Source of the DNA: an uncultured Lachnotalea sp.
GTDB taxonomy: Bacteria > Bacillota > Clostridia > Lachnospirales > Lachnospiraceae
Reading direction: 5' to 3'
Length of the DNA: 64,000 bases
Assembly: GCA_947066815.1 (NCBI GenBank)
Contig: CAMSZT010000007.1
Location: forward strand, 34,848-98,847
Positions 16,672-22,881 of the stretch are shown here, piece after piece (position 1 is the first letter of the stretch; every line of letters starts with the position of its first letter). Position numbers and translations under genes: made by a program. The notes under the pieces are model-generated. The model saw only the letters and a program-made list of their open reading frames with translations, was not told the DNA's origin and did no database searches.

Positions 16672-16824
16672 TGGATCGATGACTCCTTTATAAATTGTGA
16701 TAGGATCGGAGTGCTTTCCCATAAGGATAAGAAAGCACTAACTGTCGATTGCATCCATTATAATGGAAAATGCCGATTGTGGCAAGTAAAACCCAGAATA
16801 TTCCAGTATTTTTTGCCAAAAGTG

Positions 16825-16838
16825 GGGGATATCCCCCG
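16825..16838. repeat. Small perfect palindrome upstream of trmB
   Basis: GGGGGATATCCCCC is a perfect 14 bp palindrome in the dac/trmB divergent gap, 35-45 bases before the trmB start. It may be an operator or chance; no T tract. Confidence 0.4.
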
Positions 16839-16871
16839 AAAAAACCACGAAAAATGAGAGGACTGCAGAGA

Positions 16872-17516
16872 ATGAGGCTGAGAAACGTAAAGGGAGCCAG
16901 GGAAGCCCTGGCGGAAAGCAGCTATGTGGAGGCAGCGCCGGAGGCAAACCGCGGCGCGTGGAGGGCGGTTTTCGGGAATGAGGGCCCGATCCATGTGGAG
17001 ATCGGTATGGGGAAAGGGCGGTTCCTTCTGGAGATGGCGGCCCGCCACCGGGAGATCGATTATATCGGGGTGGAGATGTACGCCAGCGTGCTGGTCCGCG
17101 CCGCCGAAAAGCTGGAGGACGTGCCGGAGCTTCCCAATCTGCGTTTTTTGAACATTCCGGCGGAAACGCTGGAGACGGTCTTTGCGCCGGGGGAGGTGGA
17201 CCGGATCTATCTGAATTTTTCCGATCCCTGGCCCAAAGCCCGCCACGCAAAAAGGAGGCTCACCTCCCCGGTGTTCTTGAAGCGGTACGAGGGCATTTTA
17301 AAGAAGGGCGGCCTGCTGGAATTCAAGACGGACAACCGGGAGTTGTTCGACTATTCGCTGGAATCTGTGGAAGCAGCCAGCTGGAGGCTCCTTCAGTTTA
17401 CGTACGACCTCCACGGCGATCCGGAGCTTGGCCGGGGGAATGTGATGACGGAGTACGAAGAGAAATTTTCCGGGCAGGGGCAGGCCATTTGCAAGCTGAT
17501 CGCCGCCCGCATATGA
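16872..17516 (+). CDS. trmB: tRNA (guanine-N7-)-methyltransferase
   Basis: A 214-residue TrmB that methylates G46 of tRNAs using SAM. It opens with the family-typical MRLRNVKGA, carries the SAM-binding strand IHVEIGMGKGRFLLEMA, and the signature FSDPWPKARHAKRRL. It ends with TEYEEKFSGQGQAICKL, also typical. I chose ATG 16872 over the longer frame from 16770, because the upstream 34 codons do not resemble the family and the shorter start matches the usual N-terminus. A small gene follows in the same direction. Confidence 0.95.
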   Translation: MRLRNVKGAREALAESSYVEAAPEANRGAWRAVFGNEGPIHVEIGMGKGRFLLEMAARHREIDYIGVEMYASVLVRAAEKLEDVPELPNLRFLNIPAETLETVFAPGEVDRIYLNFSDPWPKARHAKRRLTSPVFLKRYEGILKKGGLLEFKTDNRELFDYSLESVEAASWRLLQFTYDLHGDPELGRGNVMTEYEEKFSGQGQAICKLIAARI

Positions 17517-17548
17517 TATAGTAAGAACACCGCAAAGGAGCCGTGCCC

Positions 17549-17695
17549 TTGAAGAGAAGGATGACCCTGCAGGAGAAGCTGTCCCGCTGTCTCTGCGACA
17601 AGCGGGACCTGGACAGAAAAGCCCTGAAGATCCGGAAATGCCTGAAGGAAGTCGAAGAGCTGCTGAACAAAGGCTGTTCACCCTGCTGTAAATAG
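17549..17695 (+). CDS. Small cysteine-containing protein
   Basis: A 48-codon frame from TTG 17549, with AAAGGAG 8 bases upstream and 33 bases after trmB. It encodes a basic, helical peptide (LQEKLSRCLCDKRDLDRKAL...) ending in CSPCCK, with six cysteines in all. The ribosome site and regular helix pattern argue that it is translated, while the TTG start and small size keep this uncertain. Its 3' end overlaps the 3' end of the convergent ykoC gene by 18 bases. The terminal Cys cluster may bind metal. Confidence 0.5.
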   Translation: MKRRMTLQEKLSRCLCDKRDLDRKALKIRKCLKEVEELLNKGCSPCCK

Positions 17696-18391
17696 AGGGA
17701 GGACAGCGAGCAGCAGGCAGAGCCCCAGAAAAGCCCGGTCATACCAACGCACGCGCACCGGCTGAAAATCGGTGCGCTTCTCCTTTCCGGAAAAGCCTTT
17801 GGACTCCATGGCGATGGAGAGCTCCTCCGACCAGCGGACGGATTTGACCAGGAGGGGGGCGAGGAGGGCCGGGGAGACGGCGAAGACCCGGATGCCTCTC
17901 GCCAGAAAGGCGGCCCTTGTCCGTTTATATTCCCGGATCATGTGGGGAACGATCCCCCAGGCGGCCAGGAGGCCGTAGGCGAAGACCTGGGGAAGCCGGA
18001 ACTGCTTTTGAAAAGAGCGGACCAGGAGGATCCGGTCTGTGGTCAGGGTAAAAAGGAAACCGATCCCCGCGTAGGCCAGGACGCGGGAGGCCTGGATCAT
18101 CCCGTTCCGGAAAGATGTGGAGGCGGCCGCCATAGTGGTTTCACTGACCGGCAGGCTGTCCCCGGCCGAGAAGCGGAAACCCACAAAAAACATGCCCGCC
18201 GCAAATAAAAAGACCGGAGCTGACAGATAGACCAGAGTTTTTTGCTTTACCCGGGCAAGCAGGAGCAGGGCCGCACTGAGAACGAAGGCCGCCAGATTGA
18301 AGATGGGATCGTGATACCAGGCCAGGGCAAAGGTCAGGATCAGAAGCCCGATGAATTTACAGGCCGGGTTGACTGCACGCATGGAGCACAC
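17678..18391 (-). CDS. ykoC: ECF transporter T component (YkoC-like)
   Basis: A 237-residue membrane protein of the CbiQ/EcfT family. It has several hydrophobic helices and the two coupling motifs expected near the C-terminal half (RTRAAFLARGI and SIAMESKGF, matching the family A-R-G pattern). It links the double ATPase to the substrate-specific component YkoE. It is the last gene of the thiamine operon. Its start overlaps the end of ykoD by about 30 bases, with ATG possible at 18391 or 18382. Assignment to thiamine precursors rests on the TPP riboswitch and ykoE at the operon head. Confidence 0.85.
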   Translation of the reverse strand: MCSMRAVNPACKFIGLLILTFALAWYHDPIFNLAAFVLSAALLLLARVKQKTLVYLSAPVFLFAAGMFFVGFRFSAGDSLPVSETTMAAASTSFRNGMIQASRVLAYAGIGFLFTLTTDRILLVRSFQKQFRLPQVFAYGLLAAWGIVPHMIREYKRTRAAFLARGIRVFAVSPALLAPLLVKSVRWSEELSIAMESKGFSGKEKRTDFQPVRVRWYDRAFLGLCLLLAVLPLFTAG

Positions 18392-19778
18392 CTCCTTCCA
18401 GTTTCCAGATCACATCGGCATAGTCCTTGGCAAGCTGTGCATCATGGGTGGAGAAGATCAGGGCCGCCTGCCGCTCCCTGGCCTGCCTGCAGAGGGTGTC
18501 CATAATGGCCGTGGTACTGCGCCGGTCCTGGGCATAGGTCGGCTCGTCGCAGACCAGTAGGCGGCATCCGCAGGCCATCAGGGCGGCCGCGCCCAGCCTT
18601 CTCTGCTGTCCCTGGCTCAGGAGATAGGGGGAGACGTCACGGTACCGCCACAGGCGGATCCCCCGGAGGATCTCCTCCGATATGCGCAGGGCATCCGGGT
18701 TTTTCTTCAGGCCGGCCAGGATCTCCTGGCGGACGGTGCCGCCGACAAACTGATCCTGGGGGTTCTGGGTGACGAAACCCATCTGCCCGGCCAGTTTCTT
18801 TCTGGCCTTCCGGAGCTCTTTTCCGCCAAACAGCGCGGAACCGCGGTATTTATAGAGGCCGGAGAGGGCGCCGAAGAGGCTGCTCTTTCCGCAGCCGCTC
18901 TCCCCCAGGACGGCATAGATGAGCCCCCGGCGGAAGGAGGCAGAGATATCTTCCAGGATCCTGGTTTTCCCGTGGGAGAGGGACAGGCCTTTAAGTTCCA
19001 GCACCGTCTCCCCCGCCTCAGGAGGCGGGAGGTCCGGCCGGTAGGAGCGGCCCGGCACGATGATCCCGTGGTCTTCCAGAAATTCCGGTTTGGAGATGCT
19101 TACGGTTTCCGGCAGCAGGCTGCCGTCCTCCAGGATCCGGATCTCGTCCGCCGCGGCAAGCCAGTGGTCCAGCCGGTGGTCGACGGCCAGGATCCCCGTC
19201 CCGAATTTCCGGTGGAGCTCTTTGAGCTTTTCCGCGATGGCGAGGGCGGAGCCGCTGTCGATGTTGGCGAAGGGCTCGTCCAAAAGGAGCCATCCTGGCC
19301 GCAGGGCCGTCAGACAGGCCAGCATGGCCTTCTGTTTCTCCCCGCCGGACAGAGAGAGGAGGGCTCGCTTTCTGAGGTGCCGGATCTGGCAGAATTCCAG
19401 GGCCTGGTCTATGACGGCCGGCATGGCCTCCGGCGGGGTGCCGATATTTTCCAGGCAGAAGATCAGCTCATTCTCCACGGTGTCCATACAGAACTGGAGC
19501 TCCGGGTTCTGGAACATCATCCCCACAAGGCGGCACCGGTCCCTGGGGGAGAGGGATCCCGGAGCGGCTCCCTCCACGGTGATGCGTCCGCCTTTGAGGA
19601 AGCCTGCGTGGTGGGGATAGATCCCTGCGGCCAGATACAAAAGGGAGGATTTCCCGCAGCCGGAGGCACCGGTCAGGACCGTGATCCGGCTGCTGTCAAA
19701 CTCTGCCGAAAAACCGGAGAAGAGGGGCTTCCCCTTTTCGGTGTAGCCAAACTGCAGATCCTCGAACCGGATGCTCAT
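18357..19778 (-). CDS. ykoD: ECF transporter double ATPase (YkoD-like)
   Basis: A 473-residue protein with two ABC cassettes in tandem, as in YkoD. Cassette 1 has GASGCGKSS (about residue 37), signature LSGGEKQK and Walker B LLLDEPFAN. Cassette 2 has GESGCGKSS (about residue 293), a variant signature LSQGQQRR and Walker B LLVCDEPTY. It energises uptake with YkoC and YkoE. The start ATG overlaps the stop of the NMT1/THI5-like gene (ATGA). Length and order fit family knowledge of hydroxymethylpyrimidine or thiamine ECF systems. Confidence 0.9.
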   Translation of the reverse strand: MSIRFEDLQFGYTEKGKPLFSGFSAEFDSSRITVLTGASGCGKSSLLYLAAGIYPHHAGFLKGGRITVEGAAPGSLSPRDRCRLVGMMFQNPELQFCMDTVENELIFCLENIGTPPEAMPAVIDQALEFCQIRHLRKRALLSLSGGEKQKAMLACLTALRPGWLLLDEPFANIDSGSALAIAEKLKELHRKFGTGILAVDHRLDHWLAAADEIRILEDGSLLPETVSISKPEFLEDHGIIVPGRSYRPDLPPPEAGETVLELKGLSLSHGKTRILEDISASFRRGLIYAVLGESGCGKSSLFGALSGLYKYRGSALFGGKELRKARKKLAGQMGFVTQNPQDQFVGGTVRQEILAGLKKNPDALRISEEILRGIRLWRYRDVSPYLLSQGQQRRLGAAALMACGCRLLVCDEPTYAQDRRSTTAIMDTLCRQARERQAALIFSTHDAQLAKDYADVIWKLEGGVLHACSQPGL

Positions 19779-20656
19779 CGGGGGAAATACCCGTTGGTAA
19801 ATTCCACGTCCATCCGTTTTTTGATCACGCCCGCCTCGATCAGGAATTCGGCCATGCGGTTCCAGCGGTGATCCGAAATGCGGCCCCAGCGGCCCTCCTC
19901 GTCCAGAAGGATGGGGGCAAGGTGTTTCTGGCTGCGGATGAGCAGCGCATCCGAGGCATCCGCCGGCATGGATTCCCGCACCTCGAGGACAGTGCCCTCC
20001 GGATCGGCGGCCACACAGCGGTAAGCCCGGTCCAGTGCCCCCAGGAAGCGTTTCACGGCTTCTGGCCGCTCGGAAAGCACCTGGCGGGAGGCGGCCATGG
20101 CAGGGGCGCAGAAGTCGAAGACCGGGTCGATATCGCCCAGGTTAAAGTAGTTGATCTCCTTTCCGGCCTCTAAGAGCACCTGGTTTTCCCAGTTTTCATA
20201 GACCCAGGTGGCATCGGCGACGGGCCCCAGGGTGGAGACGATATCGCCCACGTCCATATTGATGAGCCGGATCTTGTCGTAGTCCCCGCCGTCCTTTTCC
20301 ACCAGCCGCCGGATGGACTTGTGGAACCACTCCGGCGTCCAGTGGGTCAGCCGCTTTCCCTCCAGATCCCTGGGCCTTTTGATCCCGGCCTCCTTTAAAG
20401 AGACGATTCCGGAATCGCATTTCTGCGTCATGACGGCGACGGCCGTCATCTGGATCCCCCGTTCCATGCACTCCAGCATGGCGATCTCCGGCCCGCAGAC
20501 AAAATCTCCCCCGTGGAGATCCATCTCTCCGTGGACCTCGCCGCAGATCTCCACGTCAAGGCCCGCCTCCGCAAAATAACCGCGCTTTTCGGCCAGCAAA
20601 AATCCCGTGTGGTTGGTGTTGGGGAACCAGTCCAGTACAACTTTCAGTTTTTCCAT
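19775..20656 (-). CDS. NMT1/THI5-like protein (thiamine-pyrimidine binding), no signal peptide
   Basis: About 293 residues from ATG 20656 (MEKLKVVLDWFPNTNHTGF), preceded by AGGAGG. The N-terminal LDWFPNTNHTG and the later DVGDIVSTLGP and CAPAMAA segments are those of the NMT1/THI5 family, whose bacterial members (ThiY) bind formylaminopyrimidine or hydroxymethylpyrimidine for uptake. Unlike ThiY it shows no signal peptide or lipobox, even in the longer ORF form, so a cytoplasmic role or attachment by other means must be considered. The Cys-rich CCCFC motif of yeast Thi5 is not present, so a Thi5-type synthase is not supported. It sits between ykoE and ykoD with tight spacing, under the TPP riboswitch. 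Confidence 0.82.
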   Translation of the reverse strand: MEKLKVVLDWFPNTNHTGFLLAEKRGYFAEAGLDVEICGEVHGEMDLHGGDFVCGPEIAMLECMERGIQMTAVAVMTQKCDSGIVSLKEAGIKRPRDLEGKRLTHWTPEWFHKSIRRLVEKDGGDYDKIRLINMDVGDIVSTLGPVADATWVYENWENQVLLEAGKEINYFNLGDIDPVFDFCAPAMAASRQVLSERPEAVKRFLGALDRAYRCVAADPEGTVLEVRESMPADASDALLIRSQKHLAPILLDEEGRWGRISDHRWNRMAEFLIEAGVIKKRMDVEFTNGYFPR

Positions 20657-20660
20657 GGTA

Positions 20661-21272
20661 TCAATCCTCCTCGTCATAGATTTTTCCCGTATCCGCGGCC
20701 GCGCCGACGGCATAGCTCTTTACGACGCCGGTCTTTGCCAGGGCGTCTCCGGCCAGCTTGCAGATGATCCCGGAAAAGAGCACGGCACTTAAGAAGCGGA
20801 CCAGGAGCTGGGCGGCCAGCATGCCGGGAGCCAGCAGATAGTAGTTCAGGTAGTAAAGCTCGTAACAGAAGATAAAGACGGCGGACAGGATGCCGGCCAG
20901 GCTCATGGAAGCAAAATTCCACTTCCGGTAGCGGAAGGCCGCAAATACCAGCTCGGCCCCCAGGCCCTGGATCACGCCGGTGAGGACCACGGTGAGGCCG
21001 CCGGAGTTTCCCATGAGAAGCTCGACGGCGGAGGCCAGGATCTCGGCGGTCAGGGCAGCTCCCGGTTTGCGGATGATGTAGGCGGCCAGGGTGGCGGCCA
21101 TAAACCATATGCCGTAGACCAGTTCGAAGCCGAAAGGGGAGAGCCCCATCGGTGTCAGGGCGACGCTGATCAGGAGGCCGCCCTCAAATACGGCCATATA
21201 AACGGCGGCGAAGACCACGCCCAAAACGGCCATCATGACCACGTCTTTCAGTTCCCAGGTGTTCTGTTTCAT
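20661..21272 (-). CDS. ykoE: ECF transporter S component, YkoE family
   Basis: A 203-residue membrane protein from ATG 21272 (MKQNTWELKDVVMMAVLG) with AAAGGA upstream; the longer frame to 21491 reads through the repeat element and is not used. About five to six hydrophobic helices and the ELVYGIWFMAATLAAYIIRKPG and VIQGLGAELVFA segments match YkoE, the substrate-binding component for thiamine precursors. It is the first gene of the ykoE-thi-ykoD-ykoC operon, controlled by a TPP riboswitch. A ~213 bp palindromic repeat is inserted in its leader. Confidence 0.88.
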   Translation of the reverse strand: MKQNTWELKDVVMMAVLGVVFAAVYMAVFEGGLLISVALTPMGLSPFGFELVYGIWFMAATLAAYIIRKPGAALTAEILASAVELLMGNSGGLTVVLTGVIQGLGAELVFAAFRYRKWNFASMSLAGILSAVFIFCYELYYLNYYLLAPGMLAAQLLVRFLSAVLFSGIICKLAGDALAKTGVVKSYAVGAAADTGKIYDEED

Positions 21273-21302
21273 TTTGTCGGTTTCCTTTCTTTTTGGGCTT
21301 AT

Positions 21303-21515
21303 CAGGTGATCGCGAAACTCAAAAACTTGTCGGATATTCTGGCAATATTTCCGGGAAAAGCCCTCTGCGCCGTGGAGGCAAGACCAGGGAAGACAGGAGG
21401 GTCGGATCCCGAGTGGCTTCAGCGGCTCTGGGCTTGCCGGAACGGTTGGCGCTGCAGGCTTTGGACGGACATATTGACAGAATATCCCCACAATTTAATG
21501 CTTCGCGATCGCCTG
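21303..21515. repeat. Palindromic repeat element, copy A (MITE-like)
   Basis: The element is bounded by inverted repeats CAGGTGATCGCGAAAC and GCTTCGCGATCGCCTG. It continues inward as a long imperfect palindrome: GGATATTCTGGCAATAT pairs with the complement of ATATTGACAGAATATCC, and AAAGCC...TGCGCC pairs with GGCGCTGCAGGCTTT. Two related copies lie at 38.6-39.0 kb. It carries no credible gene. It lies in the leader between the TPP-riboswitch terminator and ykoE, so the mRNA would hold a very long hairpin. Confidence 0.85.
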
Positions 21516-21548
21516 TGAGCTCATGCCCGGGGCTTTTTCGATCGAACG

Positions 21549-21576
21549 AAAAGACCGCCGGCATGCGCCAGCGGTC
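21549..21576 (-). terminator. TPP-riboswitch terminator
   Basis: On the minus strand GACCGCTGGCGCATGCCGGCGGTC is followed by TTTTCG, a strong stem with a short U tract, just downstream of the TPP aptamer. It is the likely expression platform of the thiamine operon. Confidence 0.75.
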
Positions 21577-21602
21577 ACAATGATCAGAAATAAAATCCAT
21601 AT

Positions 21603-21688
21603 CGCTCCCTACGCTGGCATTATCCAACAGGTTCAACGGGTCATAGGCATACGGCCTATTTCTCAGCCGGACTTCATCCGGCTCCCCA
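21603..21688 (-). promoter_or_regulatory. TPP (THI-box) riboswitch
   Basis: On the minus strand the sequence reads GGGGAGCCGG, CCGGCTGAGA, ATGACCCGTTGAACCTG and GGATAATGCCAGCGTAGGGA, the conserved thi-box blocks in order. It should reduce expression of ykoE and the downstream genes when thiamine pyrophosphate is plentiful. Confidence 0.95.
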
Positions 21689-21786
21689 CAAGATACTTTA
21701 GTCGGAAAAAGGGATTTTGTCAAGAGAATAAAAAATTTCCCGAAAAATCCGCTGTAGAAAAAAATAAAAAAATTATAAAAAAACGC

Positions 21787-21815
21787 TTGCATTTATGAAA
21801 ACATTGAGATATAAT
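21787..21815 (+). promoter_or_regulatory. Promoter of tRNA-Lys
   Basis: TTGCAT (21787-21792) and a perfect TATAAT (21810-21815) are separated by 17 bases, about 60 bases upstream of the tRNA. Confidence 0.8.
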
Positions 21816-21876
21816 AATGTTCGTGCCCATGAGACAGGCTTTTGCAGAAAGCCGGGGCACAGCAAATAGAGATTAC

Positions 21877-21949
21877 GCGCTGCTAGCTCAGTTGGTAGAG
21901 CACCTGACTCTTAATCAGGGTGTCCAGGGTTCGAGCCCCTGGCGGCGCA
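21877..21949 (+). tRNA. tRNA-Lys (anticodon CTT)
   Basis: The sequence starts GCGCTGC and ends GCGGCGC plus discriminator A, giving a seven-base acceptor stem with one T-G pair. D-arm TAGCTCAGTTGGTAGAGCA, anticodon stem-loop CCTGACTCTTAATCAGG (anticodon CTT) and T-arm with GGTTCGAGCC are all clear. CCA is not encoded. It reads AAG codons. A consensus promoter lies upstream. Confidence 0.96.
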
Positions 21950-22065
21950 CGAAAGCACTGTCTTTGGTGGAATACCATTGGGGACGGTGTTTTTTTGTGT
22001 GCAGGGGACGGAAAGGGAAATGCCGCGGAGCAGATCCGTCCGTTTCCGTCCGATTTCGGTCCGAC

Positions 22066-22707
22066 TCAGCATTCCCGGGCATTTTGAGGAGGCCTGTCCT
22101 GGCTTTTTTCTTTTTCGTAGGGCAGCCTTTTTTCAATACGGTACATAAGGTCCGCGAGGACGGCGCTGGACAGCGTGCCTGCGGCGCACAGAAGGGACGA
22201 AGAGGCCGTCCGGAAACCGGTAAAACACAGGTAGAGGACAGCGGCGGCCGCATTCAGCAGCAGAACCCCCATCAGGAACAGGCAGCATCTCTGAAGCCGG
22301 AGGGAGGTGGCCCGGTAGTCATAGAGGGTCATCCGCTTCGGCGCGATGATGTAATAGAAAAGCACCGTCAGCGTGTAGAGGAACAGAAAGATTGCCGGAA
22401 GCTGGAGCAGGGCCGTATACCGTGCAATATTGAAAGGGACGGAACGGGTGCCGCAAAACAGAAAAAGGCCGGCCGAGATCAGGAAGAGCAGGCTGTAAAG
22501 CCCCCGGAGAAGGCGTCTGGACGGAGCCGTGTCCGGGAGAAAATAATAATCTCCGGTATAGACGGAGATGGTTTTATGGCCTGCCTTTCCGTTTTCCCTC
22601 GGAATCTGATAAAAGGTGTATCCCTCCGAATACCGCTTGAAAAGCATGCTGCGGATGGTGGGCCATTTCTTTTCCGGTATTTCGTTTTTTTTCTTAAATA
22701 TCCCCAT
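22066..22707 (-). CDS. Membrane protein of unknown function
   Basis: A 213-residue protein from ATG 22707 (MGIFKKKNEIPEKKWPTIR), preceded by AAAGGAG with ideal spacing; the longer ORF start is not needed. A basic soluble N-terminus of about 65 residues is followed by four hydrophobic helices in two pairs (around LLRGLYSLLFLISAGLFLF, LLQLPAIFLFLYTLTVLFYYI, and two after residue 140) and a charged C-terminus. I do not recognise the family. It is transcribed alone, away from the Xre-like gene at 22882. Confidence 0.75.
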   Translation of the reverse strand: MGIFKKKNEIPEKKWPTIRSMLFKRYSEGYTFYQIPRENGKAGHKTISVYTGDYYFLPDTAPSRRLLRGLYSLLFLISAGLFLFCGTRSVPFNIARYTALLQLPAIFLFLYTLTVLFYYIIAPKRMTLYDYRATSLRLQRCCLFLMGVLLLNAAAAVLYLCFTGFRTASSSLLCAAGTLSSAVLADLMYRIEKRLPYEKEKSQDRPPQNAREC

Positions 22708-22812
22708 GAGAATCTCCTTTAGAAGCTTTTTTTCATTATAGCATCGGCTGCTTTTGAAAGTCAATGACCTGCCAGGCCGTTCCTGGAGGGCGTTTCTTAA
22801 GAAAGAATTCAG

Positions 22813-22841
22813 TTTACAAAGAGCCGGGAATGTTTTACAAT
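22813..22841 (+). promoter_or_regulatory. Promoter of the Xre-like repeat protein
   Basis: TTTACA (22813-22818) and TACAAT (22836-22841) are spaced by 17 bases, about 40 bases before the start at 22882. Confidence 0.7.
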
Positions 22842-22881
22842 CGACATAAGAACATATCCTATGGCAGAGAGGAATTCAAAT

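Noticed and set aside
19775..20656. Thi5-type hydroxymethylpyrimidine synthase
   Set aside because: The Cys-rich motif of yeast Thi5 is missing and the gene sits in a transporter operon, so a binding protein of the NMT1/THI5 family is the better call.
20661..21491. Longer ykoE frame starting at 21491
   Set aside because: The extra N-terminal residues are translated from the palindromic repeat; ATG 21272 has a ribosome site and matches the family start.
21303..21515. Palindromic repeat as a complete insertion sequence
   Set aside because: It is about 210 bp with no transposase frame; only a non-autonomous or structural repeat is supported.
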